Origin: Burkholderia territorii
Lineage (GTDB): Bacteria > Pseudomonadota > Gammaproteobacteria > Burkholderiales > Burkholderiaceae
Direction of reading: 5' to 3'
Assembly: GCF_902833055.1 (NCBI RefSeq)
Contig: NZ_CADFEJ010000017.1
Location: 1 to 64,000 of the forward strand
Length of the DNA: 64,000 bases
In this document: piece by piece, positions 17,019-26,193 of the stretch
Position numbering within the stretch: position 1 is the first letter of the stretch
Layout: every line of letters starts with the position of its first letter
The notes under the pieces: generated by a model
Databases searched by the model: none
Seen by the model: only the letters and a program-made list of their open reading frames with translations
Told to the model about the DNA's origin: nothing
Position numbers and translations under genes: made by a program

Positions 17019-18818
17019 TCAGCCCTTCAGCCAGGCTTCGCGGGCCTTGTGCGCGGCAGCCGGCTTCGCGGCCGCCGTGAGCCGGTAGCGCGCGACTTCC
17101 GGCCCGTCGAGCTTCAGTTTCGCGGTCCGCAGCTCGTCGCGGCGGAATGCGTGCACTTCGACCTTGTCGCCCGGGCGATAGCGCGCGAGCAGCGTGTCGA
17201 GATTCGTGCCGGTGACGCGCAGCCCGTCGAGCGCGATCAGCGTGTCGCCGGCCGACAGCCCCGCACGGTGCGCGCCGCCGCCTTCGTACACCGCCGCCAG
17301 CGTGCAGTCCGCACCGCCGCGCAGGCGCGCGCCGATCGTCGGCTTCGCGGCAGCGCCAGGTGCGACTTCAGGCGCGAGCGTCACGCCGAACGGCGCGAGC
17401 AGCTCGGCGAGCGGCAGGTCGCGCGTGCCGTGCACGGCGTCGGCGAACAGCCGGCCGAGCGCGACGCCCGTCGCTTCCTCGATCAGCGTCTCGACCTCGT
17501 CCTCCTCGACGCCCGCCTGCTTGCCGCGATAGAACTCGCGACCGTAGCGTTGCCACAGCAAGCGCATCACGTCGTCGAGCGACTTGCGGTTGCGCGTCTG
17601 TGCCCGAATCGCGAGATCGAACGCGAGCGCGACGAGCGAACCCTTCGTGTAGTAGCTGACGATCGCGTTGGTCGCGTTCTCGTCCTGACGGTAGTACTTG
17701 ATCCACGCGTCGAACGAGCTTTCCGCGACGCTCTGCTTCAGCCGCCCGGTGCCGCGCAGCACGCCGCCGATGGTGCGGCCGAGCGCCGCGAAATATTCGT
17801 CCTGCGACATCAGCCCGCAGCGCACGAGCATCAGGTCGTCGTAGTACGACGTGAAGCCCTCGAACAGCCACAACAGCGACGTGTAGTTTTCGCGCGCGAG
17901 GTCGTACGGCACGAACGCGGCCGGCTTGATGCGCTTCACGTTCCACGTATGGAAATACTCGTGGCTGCACAGGCCGAGGTACGTGCGATAGCCTTCCGTC
18001 GTTTCCGGCCGGCCCTTCACCGGCAGGTCGGTGCGGTTGCAGATCAGCGCGGTCGACGCACGATGCTCGAGACCGCCGTAGCCGTCGCTCACGGCGAGCG
18101 TCATGAACACGTAGCGGTCCATCGGCGCTTTCTTCGATTTCGGCTCGAACAGCGCGATCTGCGCGTCGCATACGCGCTTCAGATCGACGCGCAGGCGCTC
18201 CATGTCGAGCTGCGTCACGCGCCCGGCGATCACGATGTCGTGCGGCACGCCGTGCGCGTCGAACGTCGCCAGCGCGAATTCGCCGATCGTCACCGGATGA
18301 TCGGCGAGTTCGTCGTAGTTCGATGCCCGATATGCACCGAAGCCGTAGCGCCTCGTGCCGCGCGCCTCGGGCAGCGACGTGCCGACGCGCCACGTGCGGA
18401 ACGCCGCGCCCGCCGGCTTCGCGATGTCGACTTCGCACGGCGCATCCTCGCGGCCGGCGACGCTCAGGAACACGGCCGTGGCATTGAAGAAGCCGCCCGA
18501 TTCGTCGAGATACGCGGAGCGGACCGACAGGTCCCACGCGTACACGTCGTAGCGCAGCGTCAGCGCGCCGCTCACCGGCGCGGCGCGCCACGTGTTCTTG
18601 TCGGTTTTCGCGACCCGCACCTTGCGGCCGGCGTCGTTGAACGCGGCGAGCGTCACGATGTTGCGCGCGAACTCGCGCACGAGGTAGCTGCCCGGAATCC
18701 ACACCGGCAGCGAGAAGTGCTGGCCTTCGGGATCGGGATCGGCGACCGTCACCGACACTTCGAACAGGTGCGCGGCAAGATCTTTCGGGGCAATCGAATA
18801 ACGGATCGGCTGGGTCAT
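17019..18818 (-). CDS. M61 family peptidase with PDZ domain
   Basis: A 599-residue metallopeptidase related to glycyl aminopeptidase. The gluzincin site HEYFHTWNVKR (zinc ligands H286 and H290, catalytic E287) and the third ligand E320 (LLWLFEGFTSYYDD) are intact. An N-terminal beta domain covers about 1-180, and a C-terminal PDZ domain covers about 495-575 (GGAHRAGLSAGDTLIALDGL). No signal peptide is visible, so it appears cytoplasmic. It stands alone upstream of dsbC's 3' end, both leftward. Confidence 0.9.
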   Translation of the reverse strand: MTQPIRYSIAPKDLAAHLFEVSVTVADPDPEGQHFSLPVWIPGSYLVREFARNIVTLAAFNDAGRKVRVAKTDKNTWRAAPVSGALTLRYDVYAWDLSVRSAYLDESGGFFNATAVFLSVAGREDAPCEVDIAKPAGAAFRTWRVGTSLPEARGTRRYGFGAYRASNYDELADHPVTIGEFALATFDAHGVPHDIVIAGRVTQLDMERLRVDLKRVCDAQIALFEPKSKKAPMDRYVFMTLAVSDGYGGLEHRASTALICNRTDLPVKGRPETTEGYRTYLGLCSHEYFHTWNVKRIKPAAFVPYDLARENYTSLLWLFEGFTSYYDDLMLVRCGLMSQDEYFAALGRTIGGVLRGTGRLKQSVAESSFDAWIKYYRQDENATNAIVSYYTKGSLVALAFDLAIRAQTRNRKSLDDVMRLLWQRYGREFYRGKQAGVEEDEVETLIEEATGVALGRLFADAVHGTRDLPLAELLAPFGVTLAPEVAPGAAAKPTIGARLRGGADCTLAAVYEGGGAHRAGLSAGDTLIALDGLRVTGTNLDTLLARYRPGDKVEVHAFRRDELRTAKLKLDGPEVARYRLTAAAKPAAAHKAREAWLKG

Positions 18819-18945
18819 CGCGGAAATGGGTAGAAAATCGGACGAAACTTGGACGAAATGCGGCGAGCGGAAACGAAGAGAGGCGCCGGCTGATGTCGCG
18901 GGCGCCCCTCGCTGACCGGGCCATGCGGCCCGGCGTGCCGGTCGG

Positions 18946-19674
18946 TTATTTGCTCGACGCGAGCGCCTGGTTCAGCTGGTCGGCCGACACCGCGCCCGGC
19001 AGGCGACGACCATCGGGCAGGAAGATCGTCGGCGTGCCCGTGACGTTCATCCCGCGACCGAGCGCGAGGTTCTTGTCGAGCGCGGTCGTGTCGCAGGTGC
19101 CGGCGCCGGTCGGCGCGCGATGGTCGAGCATCCAGCCCTCCCAGCTTTTCGCGCGGTCGGTCGCGCACCAGATCGCCTTCGACTTCGCGGTCGAATCGGG
19201 CGACAGCACCGGATACAGGAACGTGTAGACGGTCACGTTGTCGATCGACTGCAGCGTCGTCTCGAGGCGCTTGCAGTACGGGCAGTTCGGATCGGAGAAC
19301 ACCGCGATCTTGCGTGCGCCGTTGCCCTTGACGACCTTGATCGCGTTCGCGAACGGCAGGCTCGCGAAGTCGATCTTGTTGAGGTCGGACAGGCGCGCGT
19401 CGGTCAGGTTCTTGTGCGTCTTGGTGTCGACGAGATCGCCGAGCAGCACGTAGTCGCCGGCGGCGTCGCTATAGATGATCTGGGAGCCGAGGTTCACTTC
19501 GTAGAGGCCCGCGACCGGCGATTTCGACACGCTCTTGATCGGCGCGTCGTTGCCGAGGCGCGCTTGCAGCGTGGCTTTCAGCTTGTCGGTGGTCTGGTCG
19601 GCCTGCGCGGTGCAGCCGAGCGTCGCCATCGCGACGGCCAGCGCCAGCGATGCGATGCGGATCGTTTTTTTCAT
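18946..19674 (-). CDS. dsbC: Thiol:disulfide interchange protein DsbC
   Basis: A periplasmic disulfide isomerase of 242 residues. It has a signal peptide ending near TAQA (residue 25), an N-terminal dimerisation domain, and a thioredoxin-fold domain with the active site C131-P-Y-C134 (DPNCPYCKRLE) and the cis-proline loop TGTPTIFLPDGR. An additional cysteine in the cleaved signal region (LGCTAQA) could suggest a lipobox, but LGC-T is also consistent with a normal signal peptide. DsbD, its reductant, is not in the window. Confidence 0.93.
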   Translation of the reverse strand: MKKTIRIASLALAVAMATLGCTAQADQTTDKLKATLQARLGNDAPIKSVSKSPVAGLYEVNLGSQIIYSDAAGDYVLLGDLVDTKTHKNLTDARLSDLNKIDFASLPFANAIKVVKGNGARKIAVFSDPNCPYCKRLETTLQSIDNVTVYTFLYPVLSPDSTAKSKAIWCATDRAKSWEGWMLDHRAPTGAGTCDTTALDKNLALGRGMNVTGTPTIFLPDGRRLPGAVSADQLNQALASSK

Positions 19675-19764
19675 CCTGTAGTTCCTTCAGCTCAATCGGA
19701 GTGCACGTCACAGTGTACGCCGTAACGCAGCCCTGTCCGACAGGCCGAAGGCGCGAAGGTTCGA

Positions 19765-20943
19765 TCAGCCGAGCGCGGCCGACACGAGCCAGCGCTTCAC
19801 GAGCGGTTGCGCGCCGACGAACGCCATGCCCGCGTTGCGCACTGCCTTCGCCAACGAGCCAGGCACCGCGAACAGCCGCTGCAGCCCGTCGGTCGCGACC
19901 ATCAGCGCGCGGATGTCCTCGCGGCGCGAACGCTCGTAACGGCGCAGCAGCACCGTGTCGCCGAGATTGCGGAAGCTCTCCTTGTTCGCGATCGCATCGG
20001 CGAGCGCCGCGACGTCGCGCAGCCCGAGATTCATCCCCTGCCCCGCGAGCGGGTGAATCAGGTGCGCGGCATCGCCGACGAGCGCGACACGCGGGGCGAT
20101 CAGCTTGTCGACGGTCTGCAGCGCGAGCGGGAAGCCGGCCGCCGGTGTCACGCATTCGAGCGCGCCGACCTGGCCGTGCGACACGCGCTCGACTTCGGCC
20201 GCGAGCTGCGCGGGATCGAGCGCGAGGAGTTCGTCTGCGTGTGCGGTGTGCGCGGACCATACGAGCGACACGTTCCCGTCCGGCAGCGGCAGCAACGCGA
20301 TGATCTCGCCTTCGTGGAACCACTGGCAGGCCGTCTCGCGGTGCGGCAGCGACGCCTTGAAGTTCGCGACGACGCCCGTCTGCCGGTAATCGCGCCGTTC
20401 GACCCTGGCCCCCATTTGAGAGCGCACCCACGAATGCGCGCCGTCCGCGCCGACCACGAGATCCGCTTCGAGCACCTGGCCGGACGACAGCGTGAGCACG
20501 GCCGCGTCGTGGCGCACGTCGAAGCCCTGCGCGCGCGCATCGAACCACGTGAGGTTCGGCTGGAATCGCAGCGCGGCATCGAGCGACGTCTCGATCAGCG
20601 ACGATTCGGCGATCCACGCCAGTTGCGGCACGGACGCCTGGTACGCGGAAAAATGCAGTTCCGCGTGCGCATCGCCGTACACGCGCATGTCGTAGACCGG
20701 CGCGAGCCGCGCGTGGTCGAGCGCCTGCCAGACTCGCAGCCGCTCCAGCAATGCCTGCGAGCTCGACGACAGCGCGTAGATGCGCGTGTCGAACGCGAGA
20801 TCGGCGGGGCGCGGCGTGGCCGGCTGGGCGAGCAAGGCGGTCTTGTAGCCGGACTGGGTCAGCGCGAGCGCGGCCGTCTTGCCGACGAGCCCGCCGCCGA
20901 CCACGGCGACGTCGAAGGTGTGGTGGGCAGTCATGGCGGGCAT
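19765..20943 (-). CDS. FAD-dependent ubiquinone biosynthesis hydroxylase (UbiH/UbiF/UbiI family)
   Basis: A flavin monooxygenase of 392 residues (389 if the start at 20934 is used). The Rossmann FAD motif is VVGGGLVGKTAAL, the DG motif is DLVVGADGAHSWVR, and the C-terminal GD motif is ALVGDAAHLIHPLAGQGMNLGLRDV. The last is characteristic of the Ubi hydroxylases that oxygenate the quinone ring in aerobic ubiquinone synthesis. Which ring carbon it modifies cannot be read from sequence; beta-proteobacteria use several variants including UbiM. It lies just upstream of dsbC on the same strand. Confidence 0.88.
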   Translation of the reverse strand: MPAMTAHHTFDVAVVGGGLVGKTAALALTQSGYKTALLAQPATPRPADLAFDTRIYALSSSSQALLERLRVWQALDHARLAPVYDMRVYGDAHAELHFSAYQASVPQLAWIAESSLIETSLDAALRFQPNLTWFDARAQGFDVRHDAAVLTLSSGQVLEADLVVGADGAHSWVRSQMGARVERRDYRQTGVVANFKASLPHRETACQWFHEGEIIALLPLPDGNVSLVWSAHTAHADELLALDPAQLAAEVERVSHGQVGALECVTPAAGFPLALQTVDKLIAPRVALVGDAAHLIHPLAGQGMNLGLRDVAALADAIANKESFRNLGDTVLLRRYERSRREDIRALMVATDGLQRLFAVPGSLAKAVRNAGMAFVGAQPLVKRWLVSAALG

Positions 20944-21077
20944 TATAGCCGCGGGGCAAATCCCTTACGCGGCCGGACTTTGCGGGAAATCAGCAGAATC
21001 GCAGACCGCGCCGGCAGCGCGGCGGCCCGTCGCATCGGGCATTCGGGGGAAGGCCGGAAACCGGGGCATCGGCACGG

Positions 21078-21083
21078 TACAAT
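21078..21083 (+). promoter_or_regulatory. Possible -10 element of ychF
   Basis: TACAAT lies about 108 bases upstream of the ychF ATG. No good -35 match is visible at the right distance, so this is tentative. Confidence 0.3.
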
Positions 21084-21190
21084 AACGCCTTTGAACGTCG
21101 GTCTGGCGCGCCTCCAGCGCTGGCCGTCCCTATTTTCCCGCGCTGCCGTGCCATGGCCGGCCGCGCCGCCTTACCCGTCCGAAGGATTCC

Positions 21191-22285
21191 ATGAGTCTCA
21201 AATGCGGCATCGTCGGCTTGCCCAACGTCGGCAAGTCCACTCTGTTCAATGCGCTGACCAAGGCCGGCATCGCCGCCGAGAACTACCCGTTCTGCACGAT
21301 CGAGCCGAACGTCGGCATCGTCGAAGTGCCCGACGCGCGCCTGAAGGCGCTCGCCGAGATCATCCACCCCGAGCGCATCGTGCCGGCCGTCGTCGAATTC
21401 GTCGACATCGCGGGCCTCGTCGCGGGCGCGAGCAAGGGTGAAGGCCTCGGCAATCAGTTCCTCGCGAACATCCGCGAAACCGATGCGATCACGCACGTCG
21501 TGCGCTGCTTCGAGGACGACAATGTCATCCACGTCGCCGGCAAGGTCAGCCCGATCGACGACATCGAAGTGATCAACACCGAGCTCGCGCTCGCCGACCT
21601 CGGCACCGTCGAGAAGGCGCTCACGCGCTACTCGAAGGCCGCGAAGTCGGGCAACGACAAGGAAGCGGTGAAGCTGGCCGCGGTGCTCGAAAAGGTGCGC
21701 GCGCATCTCGACCAGGGCAAGGCCGTGCGCGGCCTCGATCTGTCGGACGACGAGCAGGCGCTGCTCAAGCCGTTCTGCCTGATTACCGCGAAGCCGGCGA
21801 TGTATGTCGCGAACGTGAAGGACGACGGCTTCGAGAACAACCCGCACCTCGAAGCGGTGCGCAAGTACGCGGAAAGCGAGAATTCGCCGGTGGTCGCGGT
21901 GTGCGCGGCGATCGAAGCGGAAATCGCCGATCTCGACGATGCGGACAAGGAAGCATTCCTCGCCGACATGGGCATGGAAGAGCCGGGCCTCGACCGCGTG
22001 ATCCGCGCGGGCTTCAAGCTGCTCGGCCTGCAGACCTACTTCACCGCGGGCGTGAAGGAAGTGCGTGCGTGGACGATCCACATCGGCGACACGGCGCCGC
22101 AAGCAGCGGGCGTCATCCATACCGACTTCGAGCGCGGCTTCATTCGCGCGCAGACGATCGCATTCGACGATTTCATCGCGTACAAGGGCGAACAGGGCGC
22201 GAAGGAAGCCGGCAAGATGCGCGCCGAAGGCAAGGAATATGTCGTGCAGGACGGCGACGTGATGAACTTCCTGTTCAACGTCTGA
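21191..22285 (+). CDS. ychF: Redox-regulated ATPase YchF (Obg-related)
   Basis: A 364-residue cytoplasmic P-loop NTPase that in its family prefers ATP over GTP and binds ribosomes. G1 is GLPNVGKSTLFNAL, G2/G3 region is FVDIAGLVAGASKGEGLGNQFL, and the NKxD-type motif is degenerate (AKPAMYVANVKDD), as known for YchF. A coiled-coil domain spans the middle, and a TGS domain covers about 280-362 (TYFTAGVKEVRAWTIHIGDTAPQAAGVIH). AAGGA precedes the ATG. A strong terminator follows. Confidence 0.97.
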   Translation: MSLKCGIVGLPNVGKSTLFNALTKAGIAAENYPFCTIEPNVGIVEVPDARLKALAEIIHPERIVPAVVEFVDIAGLVAGASKGEGLGNQFLANIRETDAITHVVRCFEDDNVIHVAGKVSPIDDIEVINTELALADLGTVEKALTRYSKAAKSGNDKEAVKLAAVLEKVRAHLDQGKAVRGLDLSDDEQALLKPFCLITAKPAMYVANVKDDGFENNPHLEAVRKYAESENSPVVAVCAAIEAEIADLDDADKEAFLADMGMEEPGLDRVIRAGFKLLGLQTYFTAGVKEVRAWTIHIGDTAPQAAGVIHTDFERGFIRAQTIAFDDFIAYKGEQGAKEAGKMRAEGKEYVVQDGDVMNFLFNV

Positions 22286-22350
22286 TACGTGCGATGCCGA
22301 TGCCGTGCGATACGCTCGGCATCGCATGATGCGCATTCGGCATCAAAAAC

Positions 22351-22386
22351 AAATGGGCCGATCGGCGAATGTCGATCGGCCCATTT
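22351..22386. terminator. Bidirectional terminator between ychF and an amino acid permease
   Basis: A perfect 14-bp stem, 22351-22364 with 22373-22386, encloses an 8-base loop. It starts with A residues and ends with T residues, suiting both converging genes. Confidence 0.9.
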
Positions 22387-22451
22387 TTCATTCACGGACT
22401 TGCCTGTCGGCCAAAGACGGGCTCGCCGCCCGCCTTCGGATCGTCACGTCA

Positions 22452-23843
22452 TCACGTCGCCGACACCCGCCGCCCCGCGCCTGCCCGCGCGTCGCGACCG
22501 CGCTTGTTCAGCCACGAAGCGAACAGCACGAGCAGCGCAAGCACGGCCGTCGCCGCCACTTCCATCCGGTGCTCCTCGCTCACGAACATCACGGTCAGCG
22601 TACCGCAGATGAACAGGATCACCGCCCATGTGAGCCACGGGAACAGCCACATCCGCAGCGTCAGGTCCGCGCCGCTCGATTCGAGCGTCTTGCGCATGCG
22701 CAGCTGCGAGATCGCGATCACCAGATACACCAGCAACGCGATTGCGCCCGAGGTCGCCAACAGGAAGCCGAATACCTGCTCCGGCATCAGGTAGTTCGCG
22801 ATCACGGTCAGGAAACCGAATGCGGTCGACGCGAGCACGGCCGCTCGCGGCGTGCCCGTCGAATCGGTGCCGTGCAGGAACGCGGGCGCATCCTTGCGCT
22901 TCGACAGCGAGAACAGCATCCGCGACGCGGTGTAGAGCGCGGAGTTCAGGCAGCTCGCGACCGACACGAGCACGATCACGTCGATGATGGCCTTCGCGTT
23001 CGGCACCCCGATCAGTTCCATCGCGCGCTGATACGAGCCGTGCTTCGGCAGCAGCGGATCGTTCCACGGCACGATGGCCGCGACGACGAGGATCGAGCCG
23101 AGATAGAACAGCGTGATACGCCAGATGACGGAGTTGGTCGCACGCACGATCTGGCGTTGCGGATTGTCCGACTCGGCGGCCGCGATCGTCACGATCTCGG
23201 TGCCGAGGAACGAGAACATCGTCGTCAGCATCGCGGCGAGCACCGCGCCGGCGCCGTTCGGCATGAAGCCCTGGTGCGCGAACAGGTTCGACACGCCCGA
23301 GACGGCCGGCGCGGGCACGATACCGACGATCGCCGCGCCGCCGATGCACAGGAACACGACGATCGCGACCACCTTGATCAGCGCGAACCAGAACTCGAAT
23401 TCGCCGTAGTTCTTCACCGAGAAGAGGTTGGTGATCGTCAGCAGCAACGTGATGCCGAGCGCGAAGATCCAGGTTGCGATGCCCGGGAACCACGCGTTGA
23501 GAATGGTGGCGGCGGCGGTCGCCTCGATCGGGATCACGAGCACCCAGAACCACCAGTACAGCCAGCCGATGGTGAAGCCGGCCCAGTGGCCGATCGCGCG
23601 ATCGGCATAAGTCGAGAACGAACCGCTGTCCGGATGCGCGACGGCCATCTCGCCGAGCATGCGCATCACCAGCACGACCAGGACGCCCGCGATCGCATAC
23701 GCGAGGATCGAAGCCGGGCCGGCCTCCGCGATCGCGTGGCCGGAGCCGACGAACAAGCCGGCGCCGATGACGCCGGCAATCGACATCATCGTCACGTGAC
23801 GCTGCTTCAGACCCGTGCCGAGGCCTGTCTTGCTTCCACTCAT
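22452..23843 (-). CDS. Amino acid permease of the APC superfamily (GabP/AAT type)
   Basis: A 463-residue inner-membrane transporter with about 12 hydrophobic segments. The N-terminal family signature is LKQRHVTMMSIAGVIGAGLF, with the GVIGAGLF helix break, then EMAVAHPDSGSFSTYADRAIG; both resemble GABA and aromatic amino acid permeases. A proton-driven amino acid symporter is expected, with 4-aminobutyrate as the likeliest but unproven substrate. GGAGAGAGACAC before the ATG is a strong ribosome binding site. No metabolic neighbour indicates the substrate. A 467-base gene-free region lies upstream. Confidence 0.85.
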   Translation of the reverse strand: MSGSKTGLGTGLKQRHVTMMSIAGVIGAGLFVGSGHAIAEAGPASILAYAIAGVLVVLVMRMLGEMAVAHPDSGSFSTYADRAIGHWAGFTIGWLYWWFWVLVIPIEATAAATILNAWFPGIATWIFALGITLLLTITNLFSVKNYGEFEFWFALIKVVAIVVFLCIGGAAIVGIVPAPAVSGVSNLFAHQGFMPNGAGAVLAAMLTTMFSFLGTEIVTIAAAESDNPQRQIVRATNSVIWRITLFYLGSILVVAAIVPWNDPLLPKHGSYQRAMELIGVPNAKAIIDVIVLVSVASCLNSALYTASRMLFSLSKRKDAPAFLHGTDSTGTPRAAVLASTAFGFLTVIANYLMPEQVFGFLLATSGAIALLVYLVIAISQLRMRKTLESSGADLTLRMWLFPWLTWAVILFICGTLTVMFVSEEHRMEVAATAVLALLVLFASWLNKRGRDARAGAGRRVSAT

Positions 23844-24310
23844 GTGTCTCTCTCCAAAAAACGGTTCCGATATGACCGGGTGTCGCGTGAAGGCGGCGCG
23901 GAAGTTGTCGTTATTGGATCCGGCAGCCCGTCGCGCATGCGCGGCATGCGGGCAGACAGCGGATCGGGCCTGTTACGGTCGGTGCGCGACGCAGTCTGCG
24001 AAGCTGCGGGTGCGATGCGGCACACGGGGCGCCGGCGCATCGCGTGCGCCCTTTTCCGTCGGCTGTCGGTCAGCCGCCTTCGAAGCGAAGGAGTGTAAGC
24101 ATCAAACGGTTCGCGACTAAGAACCAATTGAAGAATTTCGAGGGAACCACTTGTTGCATCGACGCGGATCGATGCAACGCATGGTCCGGTTTCGGGGTTC
24201 GCTTGCGGGGTGCCGGAGCGGGCCCCGCGTGGCGAGACATGCACTGCGACCTCACGACGGATGCATTCCGCCAAAGCGCGTGCGCGCCGCGCGCGTGCCG
24301 AGCCGGATGC
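23844..24310. other. Gene-free 467-base region upstream of the permease
   Basis: No frame here has convincing coding character. It should hold the permease promoter on the minus strand. It contains a perfect 10-6-10 inverted repeat at 24153-24178, listed separately, and a weaker repeat GGTTC (24108-24112) with GAACC (24121-24125). The stretch around 24090-24160 is more AT-rich than its surroundings. Confidence 0.6.
24153..24178. repeat. Perfect 10-bp inverted repeat, operator or hairpin
   Basis: GTTGCATCGA (24153-24162) and TCGATGCAAC (24169-24178) are exact reverse complements with a 6-base spacer CGCGGA. It lies about 310 bases upstream of the permease start. No T-run follows on either strand, so a protein-binding site or structured RNA element is more likely than a terminator. 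Confidence 0.6.
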
Positions 24311-24655
24311 TCAGTTCGCGCCGCCCGGCCCCGCGTCGCGCCATTTGGCCGGCACGATCGCGCGCCATTCTCGCAGAAGCAGGTTTTTCACGGCGTCGGG
24401 ATGCGCGGCCGACAAGCGCACCAGCACGATCGGCCAGCCCGCATAGTGGTCGGTCACGTAATACACGTCGGGCTCCGATTCGATCAGCCACGCGCGCTCG
24501 TCGGGGCCGACGCCCTTCACGACGAGCGTGTCGCCGTCCTCACGCAGGCGCGCGAGCATCTTGCCCTTCACCTTGAATGCGGGCGTGCCGTACGACGTGC
24601 CTTCCTCGACACCCCGCCATGCCAGCACGATCTGCCGAACTTCGTCGAATGTCAC
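24311..24655 (-). CDS. MmcQ/YjbR family protein
   Basis: A small 114-residue protein with the MmcQ/YjbR (double wing, CyaY-like fold) pattern: EVRQIVLAW, EEGTSYGTPAFKVKGKMLARL, VVKGVGPDERAWLIESEP and YYVTDHYAGWPIVLVRL. Function is unknown; DNA binding is suggested for relatives. The start is taken as the GTG at 24655 because the sequence upstream is low-complexity Arg/Ser and overlaps the 3' end of the MFS gene. It is transcribed with that MFS gene, 82 bases downstream, possibly as one unit. Confidence 0.8.
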   Translation of the reverse strand: MTFDEVRQIVLAWRGVEEGTSYGTPAFKVKGKMLARLREDGDTLVVKGVGPDERAWLIESEPDVYYVTDHYAGWPIVLVRLSAAHPDAVKNLLLREWRAIVPAKWRDAGPGGAN

Positions 24656-24737
24656 GATGCGCCTCCGCCGGTCGATGATCGATGTCGCGGCCACCGTAGC
24701 GGAAATCGCGGATGACGCCTGGCCGGGCGACGGATCC

Positions 24738-26000
24738 CTAGCGGCCGGCCGCGCGTGCCGCAACCGGCGCGCGGCCGGTGGTGGCAACGATCGCGAACGC
24801 GATCGCATTCGCGGCGGCACTGGCCAGGATCGGCATGAGATAGCCGCCACCCGCGTCGTAAACGAAACCGGCGGCGGCAGGCCCGACCAGCGTGCCGAAC
24901 GCGACGCTCGTGTACAGGATGCCGATTATCGCGCTCACGTTGCGGCCGCCGAAGTAGTCCATCACGACGGCCGGCAAGACGGCGACCCAGCCGCCGTAAA
25001 ACACGCCGAATACGAGTGCGAACGCGGCGAGCGTCGCGACGCTTCCGGCACCGGCCCACGCGACAAGCGCGGCCGCCATGCCGGCGAACATCGCGAGCAG
25101 CGATGCGCGGCGGCCGAAGCGGTCGGCGAGGCCGCCGAGGAAGAAGCGCCCTGCCGTGCTGCCGACGCCGATCGCGCCGAGCAGCAGCACGGCCGTCGAC
25201 TGCGCAACGCCGTGATCGAGCGCGTACGGTACGAGATGCACGAACGGCACGAATACGCCGAACGAGCAGACGAGGCATGCCGCATACAGGCTCGCGAACG
25301 GCCGCGACGTCACGGCTTCGCGCACCGTCGCCCCGGCTGGCACCGATGAAGTGTTACCCGGCTGTCCGTCGCCCGATTTCGCACGTGCCACATCGCCGTC
25401 GGGCAGTAATCCACGCCCGCGCGGATCGTTCTCGATCAGCAGCGACATGCCGGCGCCCACCACCACCGCGATCGCCGCGAGCGCGACGTACGCGCCGCGC
25501 CAGCCGGCGTGCGCGATCAGCGCGGAGGCGAGCGGCGGCATCACGAGCGTGCCGACGCCGATCCCCGCGACCGCGAGCCCCGACGCGAAGCCACGGCGCC
25601 GCACGAACCAGCGTTGCACGGCCCCGACGGCCGGCACATACGCGCAGCCGACGCCCAAGCCGACACCGAGCCCGTACGCGACATAGACCTGCAGCAGCGT
25701 ATGCGCGGCACCGGCCGCCGCGAGGCCCGCGGCGGTCAGCAACATGCCCGCGACGGCGAGCCGCCGGGAGCCGAAGCGATCGGCAAGCGGGCCGCTGACG
25801 ATGCCGAAGCCGAAATACAGGAAGCCGGCGAGCGAGAACACGAGCGAGATCTGCCCGCGCGACGCGGCGAAATCCCGCTGCAGCGATTCGACGAACGCGC
25901 TGAACGTATATGCGCTGCCGAAGCCGACGAACGTGACGGCGAACGCGGCCGCCACCACGTACCAGCCGTAGAAGACGCGCGATGCGCGCGGGCCGTTCAT
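24738..26000 (-). CDS. MFS transporter (oxalate/formate antiporter-like)
   Basis: A 420-residue major facilitator with 12 predicted membrane segments. It starts at 26000, where AGGAGG stands seven bases upstream of the ATG; the in-frame start at 26036 is less likely. The N-terminus FYGWYVVAAAFAVTFVGFGSAYTFSAF and the loop PLADRFGSRR after helix 2 are typical of the monocarboxylate/OFA group, so an organic anion is the probable substrate. It is divergent from a LysR regulator, with a perfect palindrome in the shared control region. Confidence 0.82.
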   Translation of the reverse strand: MNGPRASRVFYGWYVVAAAFAVTFVGFGSAYTFSAFVESLQRDFAASRGQISLVFSLAGFLYFGFGIVSGPLADRFGSRRLAVAGMLLTAAGLAAAGAAHTLLQVYVAYGLGVGLGVGCAYVPAVGAVQRWFVRRRGFASGLAVAGIGVGTLVMPPLASALIAHAGWRGAYVALAAIAVVVGAGMSLLIENDPRGRGLLPDGDVARAKSGDGQPGNTSSVPAGATVREAVTSRPFASLYAACLVCSFGVFVPFVHLVPYALDHGVAQSTAVLLLGAIGVGSTAGRFFLGGLADRFGRRASLLAMFAGMAAALVAWAGAGSVATLAAFALVFGVFYGGWVAVLPAVVMDYFGGRNVSAIIGILYTSVAFGTLVGPAAAGFVYDAGGGYLMPILASAAANAIAFAIVATTGRAPVAARAAGR

Positions 26001-26059
26001 GACGATCCTCCTCTCAGGTTCCGCCGGACACCGCATGGCGCCCGAATTGCCTCATGGAT

Positions 26060-26072
26060 ATAGTTGAACTAT
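26060..26072. promoter_or_regulatory. LysR-type operator candidate between MFS and LysR genes
   Basis: ATAGTTGAACTAT is a perfect 13-base palindrome with a single central base. The surrounding bases give the T-N11-A pattern of LysR-type sites (T at 26059, A at 26071). It lies 60 bases from the MFS start and 122 from the regulator start. Confidence 0.6.
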
Positions 26073-26193
26073 GTTGATTGCATCGACACCGCAAAACACG
26101 ATGACGACGCTACGATCCAATGCAACAACGGTACTCGTGCATGCTCGTCGCCTCAAACGATATTTCGTCGGCGTTTCGCTTTAGAAAAACTCA

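Noticed and set aside
19610..19622. DsbC as a lipoprotein because of LGC near the signal end
   Set aside because: DsbC is periplasmic and soluble in the family, and a normal cleavage site (TAQA) lies a few residues further on.
22305..24098. 597-residue plus-strand frame opposite the permease
   Set aside because: It has low-complexity Arg/His/Asp composition, while the minus strand encodes a clear 12-segment permease.
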